DNA of 42,436 bases from Paenisporosarcina sp. TG20. GTDB lineage: Bacteria > Bacillota > Bacilli > Bacillales_A > Planococcaceae. The translations under genes and the position numbers were made by a program. Of the stretch, positions 25,404 to 33,409 are shown in pieces. The notes under the pieces were generated by a model, which was given only the letters and a program-made list of their open reading frames with translations, made no database searches and had not been told where the DNA came from. Every line of letters starts with the position of its first letter. The first letter of the stretch is position 1. Where the stretch lies: NCBI RefSeq assembly GCF_000286315.1, contig NZ_ALJG01000354.1, forward strand, positions 1 through 42,436, in the 5' to 3' direction.

Positions 25404-25446
25404 AATTCCACTATAAGATAAAAGTAGATTGAAGGGAGAATTTTTT

Positions 25447-26508
25447 ATGAAACAGTTAGATATATCGGTAATTCCAGGAGATGGAATTGGAAAAGAAGTA
25501 GTTCCGGAAGCACTCCGTGTTTTGGATACAATAGCAAAACTCCACGGAGGGTTAAAATTCAATTATACACATTATCCGTGGAGTTCTGAATATTACATTG
25601 AGCATGGTGAAATGATGCCAAAAAATGGGCTGGAACAACTCAGTCAAAGTGATGCAATCTTTTTAGGAGCTGTTGGAGATCCTTCTCTAGTAGCAGATCA
25701 TATTTCTTTGTCGGGTCTCTTATTGAATATACGAAGAGGATTTGAACAAGTTGTCAATGTAAGACCTGCAAAACAATTAAAAGGGATAGTATCTCCATTA
25801 ACAAATCCACAAAACTTCGATATTATGATTGTTCGCGAAAATAGCGAGGGCGAATATAGCAATAGCGGAGGAAGAGTTCATAATGGGATGGATGAAATAG
25901 TGATTCAGAATGCTGTTTTCACAAAAAAAGGCGTATCCCGCGTTATGGAATATGCTTTTGACTTAGCAAGTAAAAGAAGCGGCCGTTTAACAAGTGCTAC
26001 AAAATCAAATGGAATTGGACATTCAATGCCTTTTTGGGATGAAGTGTTTGTAGAAATATCTCAAAACAACACGAACATTCAAACCAATAGCGTTCATATT
26101 GATGCATTATCTGCCTTTTTCATAACAAGACCTCAAACTATCGATGTTGTCGTGGCGAGTAATCTATTTGGAGATATATTAAGCGATATAGGGGCAGCTA
26201 TTATGGGGAGTATCGGTATTGCACCTGCTGGGAATATAAACTTAAATGGCAAATATCCGTCAATGTTTGAACCGGTTCACGGCTCAGCCCCGGATATATA
26301 TGGACAAGGAATAGCAAATCCAATTGGGCAAATTTGGACAGCAAAAATGATGTTAGACCATTTTGGGGAAATGGAAATGGGGACAATCGTATTAAATGCG
26401 ATTGAAAGTACAATGCAGTCTGGTATCAAAACTCCTGATATTGGAGGACATTCAAATACCACAGAAGTAACCGATGCAATTATCGCTAAAATTGAAGAAC
26501 AAAGCTAG
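25447..26508 (+). CDS. Isocitrate/isopropylmalate dehydrogenase family, tartrate or D-malate dehydrogenase-like
   Basis: A 353-residue NAD-dependent beta-decarboxylating dehydrogenase. The N terminus is VIPGDGIGKEVVPEAL, and the substrate segment HISLSGLLLNIRRGFEQVVNVRP matches the tartrate dehydrogenase/D-malate dehydrogenase subgroup rather than LeuB. Other marks are IVRENSEGEYS, the Lys/Asn of TKSNGIGHSMPFWD, and the metal Asp in NLFGDILSDIGA. Such enzymes oxidise D-malate, meso- or L-tartrate and 3-alkylmalates. The start is ATG 25447 after GAAGGGAG. Its place beside D-tartrate- and L-tartrate-dehydratase-like genes fits tartrate use. Confidence 0.92.
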   Translation: MKQLDISVIPGDGIGKEVVPEALRVLDTIAKLHGGLKFNYTHYPWSSEYYIEHGEMMPKNGLEQLSQSDAIFLGAVGDPSLVADHISLSGLLLNIRRGFEQVVNVRPAKQLKGIVSPLTNPQNFDIMIVRENSEGEYSNSGGRVHNGMDEIVIQNAVFTKKGVSRVMEYAFDLASKRSGRLTSATKSNGIGHSMPFWDEVFVEISQNNTNIQTNSVHIDALSAFFITRPQTIDVVVASNLFGDILSDIGAAIMGSIGIAPAGNINLNGKYPSMFEPVHGSAPDIYGQGIANPIGQIWTAKMMLDHFGEMEMGTIVLNAIESTMQSGIKTPDIGGHSNTTEVTDAIIAKIEEQS

Positions 26509-26677
26509 TTTACACCAATATTAATAATGAAAAAGGTAATTAGATTAAATTTAAAGTAGCGGGATTGACAGTGAGCTAGCATGAAAATTTATTCTATGAA
26601 TAATCTGAAAGCTAAAACAAGTTTTCTGTCTTTTTCCGTATACAATAAAAATATTGTCTAGTAGTATTAGAATTAAA

Positions 26678-26687
26678 TTGTATCCAA
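26678..26687 (+). promoter_or_regulatory. Candidate GntR operator upstream of the CitE-like gene
   Basis: TTGTATCCAA followed by TA, identical over twelve bases to the site upstream of dctP. The palindrome-like ATTG-TATC-CAAT is visible. A related GTATACAAT lies 40 bases upstream at 26638-26646. Confidence 0.5.
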
Positions 26688-26718
26688 TATCCGATGTAAA
26701 GTAAGTGAGGGATAAGAA

Positions 26719-27564
26719 ATGAGTAGACGATCATATTTATTTGTTCCCGGAACTGAACAATCCATCATTAAGAAAGCTATTTATTCAGAAGCGGATTACG
26801 TCATTATAGATTTAGAAGATGCTGTTGCTTTTTCAGAAAAAGATAATGCAAGAGAAACTGTCAGAGAAGCTTTAAAAAGTTTTAGTAGTGAAAAAAATAT
26901 AATTATAAGAATAAATGACCCTGCTACACCATTCTGGGAATTAGATCTTATATGTGCAATAACATATGGAGCTAAGGGTGTTATGGTGCCGAAATCTGAA
27001 AGTGAGAAGGGCATCAGGCAGGTTTGTGATAAAGCACGTCAATTTTTGACAGAATCTCAGAAAGACTTCGAAATCATTCCACTAATTGAATCGGCGAAAG
27101 GGGTCCAGTTTGCTTATTTAGTTGCGTCGGCAGATGACATGATTTCAAGATTAGCTTTTGGATCAATAGATTTCTCTCTTGATATTGATTGTGAGCTTAC
27201 ACCGGGTGGAACGGAACTGTTATTTGCGCGTTCACAAATCGTGATTGCTTCAAAAGCAGCGGGAATTGGACCACCAATAGACACAGTGTATCCAAACTTG
27301 GACAATGATAAGGGTTTGGAAAATGAAACGAAAATTGCCAAGCAGCTAGGCTATAAAGGGAAGTTGATTCTTCATCCTAAGCAGATACAAACCGTTCACA
27401 AAGTGTTTTCCTTTTCAGAAAAAGAAATCAACATGGCAAAAGAAATTGTAAAGGCGTTTGAAGTAGCTGAGAAAAATGGAGTAGCTTCCATTACAGTTAA
27501 TAGTCAACTAGTTGATTATCCTGTCTATAAAAAGGCAAAGAACATATTATTGATAAAATATTAG
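26719..27564 (+). CDS. CitE-like lyase (HpcH/HpaI aldolase / citrate lyase beta family)
   Basis: A 281-residue TIM-barrel lyase. Recognised blocks are RSYLFVPGTE, DYVIIDLEDAVAFSEK (the metal Asp/Glu), IIRINDP (CoA/substrate Arg), IPLIESAKGV, LAFGSIDFSLDI and LILHPKQIQTVHKVF. Stand-alone relatives without CitD/CitF cleave malyl-CoA, citramalyl-CoA or 3-hydroxy-3-methylglutaryl-type thioesters. With the class III CoA-transferase and crotonase in the cluster, citramalyl- or malyl-CoA lyase is the leading possibility. The ATG follows AAGTGAGGG. Confidence 0.9.
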   Translation: MSRRSYLFVPGTEQSIIKKAIYSEADYVIIDLEDAVAFSEKDNARETVREALKSFSSEKNIIIRINDPATPFWELDLICAITYGAKGVMVPKSESEKGIRQVCDKARQFLTESQKDFEIIPLIESAKGVQFAYLVASADDMISRLAFGSIDFSLDIDCELTPGGTELLFARSQIVIASKAAGIGPPIDTVYPNLDNDKGLENETKIAKQLGYKGKLILHPKQIQTVHKVFSFSEKEINMAKEIVKAFEVAEKNGVASITVNSQLVDYPVYKKAKNILLIKY

Positions 27565-27633
27565 AGTGCCAGAATAGTAATGATTAGGGTGTATTTAAAA
27601 TGTATTTTAATAAAATTGATGAGGTGCGTATTG

Positions 27634-28800
27634 ATGAAAATAACTAAAGTTGAAGTTAAAACAGTACCGATTAGCAGTCCGATAAGAAATGCCTATATTG
27701 ATTTTAGTAAAATGACGGCATCCGCAATTGCCATTACAACAGATGTTGTCAGGGACGGCAAACCAGTTGTTGGATACGGGTTTAATTCGAATGGTAGATA
27801 CGCTCCGACGGCATTATTGAACGAACGATTTATCCCAAGATTACTCGAAGCAGATCCAAAAGATATAGTAACAGACGATGGATTAAATCTAGATCCGCAT
27901 AAAATACATACCATTATCATGTCTAACGAGAAACCAGGGGGCCATGGTGAACGGACAGTTGCAGTGGGTGTTATTGATATGGCTATCTGGGATGCAGTAG
28001 CAAAAATAGAAGGAAAACCATTGTATCAACTGCTTGCTGATCGCTATGGAAATGGTCAAGTGGATGAAAAAGTTTATATTTATGCAGCAGGTGGCTACTA
28101 TTTCCCTAACAAGGGATTGAAAGAATTACAAGATGAAATGAAGGGCTATTTAGACTTAGGTTATAGAGATGTGAAAATAAAAGTAGGCGGTGCCTCATTA
28201 AATGAGGATTTACAACGCATTGAGGCAGTCCTGGATATTCTCCCTCAAGGAAGCGGATTAATGGTCGATGCAAATGGCCGGTTCGACTTAGAATATGCAA
28301 TAGAATTTGGAGAGAAAATAAAAGATTATGAACTTATTTGGTATGAAGAAGCAGGAGATCCGCTTGATTATCATCTACAATCTGAGCTCTCTAAACGTTA
28401 TCCTCATGCAATTGCCACTGGCGAAAATATATTTTCTCTACAAGATGCAACGAACTTAATCCGCTATGCAGGCATGAATCCAGAAAAAGACTTCCTACAA
28501 TTTGATTGTGCACTTAGTTATGGATTAGTGGAGTACTTAAAAATTCTCGAAATGTTAAAAGAACATGGATGGTCTTCGAGACGCTGTATTCCTCATGGAG
28601 GACACCAAATGTCACTGAACATTGCAGCGGGTCTTGCACTTCATGGAAATGAATCATACCCGGGTGTATTTGAACCATTCGGAGGGTTCGCTGATAACTA
28701 TGCTGTTGAAAATGGCTATGTAAAGCTTCCAGACGTTCCAGGTATTGGTTTTGAGGCAAAGTCGGATTTGTACAAATTACTATTAACCATTGGTAAATAA
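27634..28800 (+). CDS. tarD: D-tartrate dehydratase-like enolase superfamily enzyme (TarD-like)
   Basis: A 388-residue mandelate racemase/muconate lactonising-type enzyme. Candidate catalytic and metal residues are Lys183 (KIKVGG), Asp212 (VDANGRF), Glu238 (WYEEAGDP), Glu264 (ATGEN) and His321 (RCIPHGGHQ). Each is exactly one position lower than Lys184, Asp213, Glu239, Glu265 and His322 that I recall for the characterised D-tartrate dehydratase of Bradyrhizobium japonicum, with identical spacing. That enzyme converts D-tartrate to oxaloacetate. The start is ATG 27634, preceded by GAGGTG; an in-frame extension to 27580 has no ribosome binding site. It follows the CitE-like gene by about 70 bases. 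This is the most specific functional call in the cluster. Confidence 0.88.
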   Translation: MKITKVEVKTVPISSPIRNAYIDFSKMTASAIAITTDVVRDGKPVVGYGFNSNGRYAPTALLNERFIPRLLEADPKDIVTDDGLNLDPHKIHTIIMSNEKPGGHGERTVAVGVIDMAIWDAVAKIEGKPLYQLLADRYGNGQVDEKVYIYAAGGYYFPNKGLKELQDEMKGYLDLGYRDVKIKVGGASLNEDLQRIEAVLDILPQGSGLMVDANGRFDLEYAIEFGEKIKDYELIWYEEAGDPLDYHLQSELSKRYPHAIATGENIFSLQDATNLIRYAGMNPEKDFLQFDCALSYGLVEYLKILEMLKEHGWSSRRCIPHGGHQMSLNIAAGLALHGNESYPGVFEPFGGFADNYAVENGYVKLPDVPGIGFEAKSDLYKLLLTIGK

Positions 28801-28873
28801 CAAATGGGCTACCGGTATTTCCAATCCTTTTCATAGAAACTAAAAGTTAGTATCACATAGGGGGGGTTGAAAG

Positions 28874-29554
28874 ATGGAGTTCAATATGGAGATTGCTACC
28901 GAATATGACAAAGGAGTAAGGCGGACACTTCCCACATATGATCCAATGCTCCGGCTCTCACAAACATTCCTGCGTAGCAATCTAATAGGAAATGCTTCAC
29001 TTCTTATTGTAGGAGGTGGGGGAGGAAACGATCTAAAAGTGTTTGGCCCTTCAAATCCAGATTGGAATTTCACTGTTGTGGACCCATCAAAAGCGATGCT
29101 TGAGGTGGCTGGGGTGAAGGCGACGCAGATGGGAATGAATAGTCGAGTGGAACTGATTAATGGAACAATCCTAGACGTACCAGCAGAATATACCTTCGAC
29201 GGAGCAACGTGTATACTGGTTCTTCATATCATTCCCAATATAGGAGAAAAGCTAGCGCTTCTAAAGAAAGTCAGATTACAACTGAAGCCAGGTGCACCGT
29301 TTATACTCGTCAGTAAGTTCGGAGATCCAAGTGATCCAGAATTTAAGGAACTTGTCTCCCTATGGAAAAATTATTGGCTCGACACGACTAGTTTGTCAGA
29401 AACAAAAGTTGAAGAACTGATGAAAGGTACGCTTACAGAGTCATCGATTTCAGAAGAAAAAATACGGGAATTGTTAGGTGAGGCTGGTTTTCATAGAATT
29501 GCAAACTTTTTCAAGACAAATCATTTTAGTGGTTGGATTTGTCATGCTCTTTAA
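28874..29554 (+). CDS. Class I SAM-dependent methyltransferase, paralogue of the 10095 gene
   Basis: A 226-residue methyltransferase. Motif I is LLIVGGGGGNDLKVFG, the acidic loop FTVVDPSKAMLEVAG, and motif IV ATCILVLHIIPN with LKPGAPFILVSKFGD. It aligns along its whole length with the protein at 10095-10790, including the N-terminal EYDKGVRRTLPTYD and the C-terminal GWICHA/GWIAHA. It has no obvious role in dicarboxylate breakdown. The ATG follows a run of G (AGGGGGGGTTG). Substrate unknown. Confidence 0.9.
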   Translation: MEFNMEIATEYDKGVRRTLPTYDPMLRLSQTFLRSNLIGNASLLIVGGGGGNDLKVFGPSNPDWNFTVVDPSKAMLEVAGVKATQMGMNSRVELINGTILDVPAEYTFDGATCILVLHIIPNIGEKLALLKKVRLQLKPGAPFILVSKFGDPSDPEFKELVSLWKNYWLDTTSLSETKVEELMKGTLTESSISEEKIRELLGEAGFHRIANFFKTNHFSGWICHAL

Positions 29555-29705
29555 ATTTGATATGTTAGATGATGGAAGAAGGATTAGTAGATTCGATCGA
29601 TTTAGTTCTCTTTCTCCCTTCGAGCACTGTTCAGCGAAGAGACACTATATTCTCTCGGTATTATAAACGAACGGTAAGTTGTATAACAGGAAAGGTTGAA
29701 AAACG

Positions 29706-31127
29706 ATGCAGAAATTTTCTAGTGTGGATTTAAACGCGTTAGCGTCTATTGCGTTTGCGATTCTCGCTTTCTTAGCTATGTTTATCTGGTTGCCAGATAC
29801 ATTTTCTTATTCTGCCAAACTTATGACTAGCATTATAACGCTAGGAATAATTTTATGGTCTTTTGAACCAATTCCCTTAGGACTTACAGCTCTAATTATA
29901 CTATTATTAATGCTTTTGTTTAATATTGCTGAGGTATCCATCATCTTTAGTGGATTTGCTTCTCCCGCTACATACTTGATTGTTGGTGGCATGATGCTTG
30001 CGACAGCAGTAAACCAAACTTCGCTCATTAAGAGGATGACGTACAAAATCTTGTTGAGATGGGGGGGGCATGCAAAGGGGTTATTAGGTAGCATTATTAT
30101 CATTCAACAAATTCAAGCTTTCTTTATTCCCTCAACAGCTGTTCGTTCGGCATTAATGTTACCTGTTTCCACCATGATTATTGAAACGGTTGACGCTAAG
30201 CCCGGAAGTAATTTAAGGAAAATGATTATGTTGGGTGTAGCTTTTGGGGGGATAATCAGTGGTACGGCAGTCATGACTGCTGCAATAGGTAATATTTTAA
30301 CAGTGGAACTACTTAATCGTTTTGCAGGAATTAAAATCACGTATTTTCAATGGTTTTTCTATACTTTTCCATTATGGCTCATCTTAATTCCATCTATATG
30401 GATTCTCCTATTGAAGGTATTTCCGTTGCCAAAAGATCAACAGTACTTCCCTATGATTAGAGATGAAATGAAAATTAGAATAAAGGAACTAGGTCCAGTG
30501 AACAAGCAAGAGATTCGCTGCTTAATTATTTTGTTTTTCATTGTAGGTTTATGGTTAAGTGAACCACTTCATGGAATGCATCCAAGTATTCCTGCTTTAA
30601 TAGGGGTAGTACTAATGACATTACCCATAATCGGTATTGCTCCTTGGGAAACAGTTGTAAAAATAAATTATAATACGGTCTTATTATTAAGTGTAACTCT
30701 GTCTATGGGATACACGTTTGTAGATTCCGGAGCAGCACATACAATCAGTGAATATTTAAGTGTAGACTGGTTCATGTCTCTTATTCAAAGTCCATTTATA
30801 GCTGTAATCGTGGTTATTTTGATTGCGCAGATATTCCATAAAATGATATCAAATGTTTCAACAGCAGTTGTCGTATTAGTTCCAATACTTATAAGTGTCT
30901 CGCAAAATGCTGGAATAGATCCATTAGTTATTGGGTTTACAACTGGATTGACCTCTCTCTTTGGATTTATTTTAATTGTCGAATCAATGCCAAATTTATT
31001 AGCTCATAGTACTGGAATGATAAAACAGAAAGACTTTCTAAAACCTGGATTATATGCAACCATCATATCAATCATTGCAACAATCATTGTCGCGGCAACA
31101 TGGTGGAGATGGATTGGTTTGGTTTAA
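29706..31127 (+). CDS. SLC13/DASS family anion transporter
   Basis: A 473-residue membrane protein with about twelve spans, the normal length for divalent anion:sodium symporters. Family-type segments include SFEPIPLGLTALIILLL, a hairpin/substrate region with FFIPSTAVRSALMLPVS (SNT-like motif in the first half), and NVSTAVVVLVPI in the second half. It most probably imports a di- or tricarboxylate for the enzymes of this cluster. The ATG follows AGGAAAGG. It is followed after 21 bases by the CoA-transferase gene, so the two are co-transcribed. Confidence 0.9.
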   Translation: MQKFSSVDLNALASIAFAILAFLAMFIWLPDTFSYSAKLMTSIITLGIILWSFEPIPLGLTALIILLLMLLFNIAEVSIIFSGFASPATYLIVGGMMLATAVNQTSLIKRMTYKILLRWGGHAKGLLGSIIIIQQIQAFFIPSTAVRSALMLPVSTMIIETVDAKPGSNLRKMIMLGVAFGGIISGTAVMTAAIGNILTVELLNRFAGIKITYFQWFFYTFPLWLILIPSIWILLLKVFPLPKDQQYFPMIRDEMKIRIKELGPVNKQEIRCLIILFFIVGLWLSEPLHGMHPSIPALIGVVLMTLPIIGIAPWETVVKINYNTVLLLSVTLSMGYTFVDSGAAHTISEYLSVDWFMSLIQSPFIAVIVVILIAQIFHKMISNVSTAVVVLVPILISVSQNAGIDPLVIGFTTGLTSLFGFILIVESMPNLLAHSTGMIKQKDFLKPGLYATIISIIATIIVAATWWRWIGLV

Positions 31128-31148
31128 TTTAATGATAGGAGGAATATG

Positions 31149-32288
31149 ATGTACCCATTACAAGGAATAACGATCGTATCGTTAGAGCAAGCGGTAGCAG
31201 CACCTTTTGCAACTAGGCAACTGGCAGATTTAGGAGCACGAGTAATCAAAGTTGAAAGGCCAGGTTCCGGAGATTTTGCTCGAAACTATGATGATACAGT
31301 TAAAGGGATGGCAAGTCATTTTGTATGGCTAAATCGTTCTAAAGAATCAATTACTCTTGATTTAAAACAAGATGAAGCTAAATTAATTTTAGATAAACTG
31401 ATATCTAAAGCAGATGTATTTATTCAAAACTTGGCACCAGGTGCTGTTGATCGCCTAGGTTTTAGTGCAGCAGAGTTAAAACAAAAATATCCCCAGTTAA
31501 TTATTTGTGGGATATCAGGGTATGGCTCTTTTGGTCCTTACACGAATAAAAAAGCATACGATTTGCTCATCCAATGTGAGGCCGGTTTAGTCTCCGTAAC
31601 TGGAACAGAAGATACGCCCTCTAAATCAGGTATTTCTATTGCAGATATTGCTGCTGGGATGTATACCTATACAGGCATTTTAACTGCAATTATCGCTCGC
31701 TATAAAAGTGGCAAGGGAGCGATTATAGAGGTTTCTATGTTGGAGGCATTGGCAGAATGGATGGGATATCCTCTTTATTATTCTGGATATGGTGAATCAG
31801 AACCGAAACGAACAGGTGCCAGTCATGCAACGATTTATCCATACGGTCCATTTTTGGCAAAGGATCAAAAGTTTGTTTTTATGGGTATTCAAAATGAACG
31901 GGAATGGGTTCGTTTTTGTGAAGATGTACTCGAAGATGATGAGCTCGCTGTGGATGTTCGATTTAACACTAACTCCAACCGTGTATGTAACAAAGATTTT
32001 TTAAAAACCATTATCGAAAATGTTTTTCAAAAAAAGGATTCAAATCAGATTATTGATCTTCTAGAAGGAGCGAAAATTGCGAACGCGCGTCTTAACACAG
32101 TAAATGAATTAATCAATCATCCTCAACTAAAAGCACGGGATCGCTGGAGAGAAGTGGATTCTCCAGTCGGAAAGCTCCAAGCATTGATTCCGCCTGTTAC
32201 GTTTGATGAAGTAGAGTCTGTTATGAATCCTATTCCTGCTGTAGGAGAACATACAGAAGCTATTTTAAAAGAATTTGGGTTCCGTTAA
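31149..32288 (+). CDS. CaiB/BaiF family class III CoA-transferase
   Basis: A 379-residue family III CoA-transferase. The N terminus LQGITIVSLEQAVAAPFATRQ and ADLGARVIKVERPGSGDFAR are typical, as are FVWLNRSKESITLDLK and ISGYGSFGPYTNKKAYD. The aspartate expected to carry the acyl anhydride is Asp166 in SIADIAAGMY. It would activate a carboxylate with CoA, for example from succinyl-CoA, feeding the crotonase and CitE-like steps; succinyl-CoA:citramalate, mesaconate and itaconate transferases belong here. I prefer ATG 31149 to the adjacent ATG 31146 because AGGAGG (31137-31142) is better spaced. It is the last gene of the island. Confidence 0.92.
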   Translation: MYPLQGITIVSLEQAVAAPFATRQLADLGARVIKVERPGSGDFARNYDDTVKGMASHFVWLNRSKESITLDLKQDEAKLILDKLISKADVFIQNLAPGAVDRLGFSAAELKQKYPQLIICGISGYGSFGPYTNKKAYDLLIQCEAGLVSVTGTEDTPSKSGISIADIAAGMYTYTGILTAIIARYKSGKGAIIEVSMLEALAEWMGYPLYYSGYGESEPKRTGASHATIYPYGPFLAKDQKFVFMGIQNEREWVRFCEDVLEDDELAVDVRFNTNSNRVCNKDFLKTIIENVFQKKDSNQIIDLLEGAKIANARLNTVNELINHPQLKARDRWREVDSPVGKLQALIPPVTFDEVESVMNPIPAVGEHTEAILKEFGFR

Positions 32289-32310
32289 ATCATTTAATGA
32301 GCAATTACAC

Positions 32311-32365
32311 AAAAAGGGGCTGTCACAAAAGTTATTTAAAATGACTTTTATGATTAGCCCTCTTT
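32311..32365 (+). terminator. Probable terminator at the end of the catabolic island
   Basis: AAAGGGGCT and the later AGCCCTCTTT pair imperfectly around an inner AAAAGT/ACTTTT stem, forming a long interrupted hairpin 23 bases after the CoA-transferase stop. Confidence 0.6.
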
Positions 32366-32633
32366 GGTTATTAAAATAGCTTTGTTAAACAAATTACTAG
32401 ATTTAGTAGGCTGTTTTATTCTTGAGGTTATGCTGCAGGAAGTTTGTACTTTCTTAAAGGAACGGGCCTATTTTGTAAAGAGTTTCTTATTAGCTGGCTT
32501 TTTATCATCAGATTATAGGGGTTTCTAACTTATTTCAATGAAAAAAAAGATTTACCAAGCTGACAACTTTAATAGGGACGTTTGTTTCAGTAAGTATACA
32601 CATTTTTATTGGAATATAATGGTCATTATCTAC

Positions 32634-32777
32634 TGAGTGAGCGAAAAGTAATCTTGAGTGAGCGGAAAACTGTACTGGGTGAGTGAAAAGTAGTATTGAG
32701 TGAGCGGAAAACTGTTCTAGGTAAGCGAAAATCTGATCTGAGTGAGCGAAAAGTTCTAAGTGAATGAAAAGTAGAAA
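32634..32777. repeat. Second array of 21-bp tandem repeats
   Basis: Seven units start at 32634, 32655, 32676, 32697, 32718, 32739 and 32757. All are 21 bases except the sixth, which is 18. The core is TGAGTGAGCGAAAA, and units 2 and 4 have CGGAAAA. Tails alternate (GTAATCT/GTAGTAT versus ACTGTAC/ACTGTTC), again giving a 42-base super-period. The core matches the 8581 array except at the GA/AG positions after TGAGTG. Confidence 0.93.
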
Positions 32778-32798
32778 CTTGCTGCAAATTTTCTCATC

Positions 32799-32837
32799 TT
32801 AAAAAGGAGTTACTCGTACTGAGTAACTCCTTTTTAA
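32799..32837. terminator. Strong bidirectional terminator
   Basis: AAAAAGGAGTTACTC pairs perfectly with GAGTAACTCCTTTTT around a five-base loop. It overlaps the stop codon of the minus-strand ogt-like gene. Confidence 0.92.
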
Positions 32838-33292
32838 GACTTATTAGATAGCCCCTTCTCGTGTGAAAGTAGCCATTCTTTTCGCCACGTTCCCCATGCA
32901 AAACCAGCTATTTCACCATTTTTTCCTACTACTCGATGACATGGAATAACTAAGGCTAATTTATTCTTTCCAATTGCAGTCCCAACTGCACGGAAAGCTT
33001 TTTCTCGTTGAATCTTTTGAGAAATTTGAGAATATGTACTTGTTTCCCCATAAGGGATTTGTGTTAACTCATCCCACACTTGAAGTTGAAAAGGAGTACC
33101 TTTTATTAGTGGGAGCGTAAAGTTTGTTAAATGTCCCTTAAAATATGCATCAATTTCTTGTGTAAAATGTTTGACGATATTATTTTCAACACTTGGTTGT
33201 TTTTCTTCAACAAACAGCACGGAAAGAAGTGTTAGATTCGAAGCTTTTACTTCAATAATTCCGATAGCTGAATCAATATAACCTGTAAACAT
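32834..33292 (-). CDS. ogt: Methylated-DNA-[protein]-cysteine S-methyltransferase
   Basis: A 152-residue suicide DNA repair protein that removes alkyl groups from O6-alkylguanine. The active-site motif IPCHRVVG places the acceptor cysteine at residue 118. The helix-turn-helix region AFRAVGTAIGKNKLALV and the upstream FQLQVWDELTQIPYGET are standard. It has no AraC or Ada domain. I set the start at ATG 33292 because AAGGGGG is correctly spaced there; the TTG at 33298 is too close to it. It is divergent from an AdaA-type regulator gene 117 bases away, so the two probably form one adaptive-response unit. Confidence 0.94.
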   Translation of the reverse strand: MFTGYIDSAIGIIEVKASNLTLLSVLFVEEKQPSVENNIVKHFTQEIDAYFKGHLTNFTLPLIKGTPFQLQVWDELTQIPYGETSTYSQISQKIQREKAFRAVGTAIGKNKLALVIPCHRVVGKNGEIAGFAWGTWRKEWLLSHEKGLSNKS

Positions 33293-33409
33293 AAGCAACC
33301 CCCTTGATTCATTATAAAAGACTATTGAGATATTTGCTTTTCAATTATTGTCTTTCAATTTTGGGACAATTGAACTGTGATACTATTAGAAAAAAGGAGG
33401 CACTTGTTA

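Larger units (their letters stand above)
32289..32833. other. Convergent intergenic region with two terminators and 21-bp repeats
   Basis: This 545-base gap lies between convergent genes. It contains a terminator-like hairpin (32311-32365), a repeat array (32634-32777) and a strong bidirectional terminator (32799-32837). The stretch 32366-32633 has no ORF or structure I can name. This mirrors the layout of the 8431-8966 gap. Confidence 0.7.

Noticed and set aside
32366-32633. Possible insertion-sequence remnant after the catabolic island
   Set aside because: No transposase fragment, terminal inverted repeat or target duplication could be recognised.
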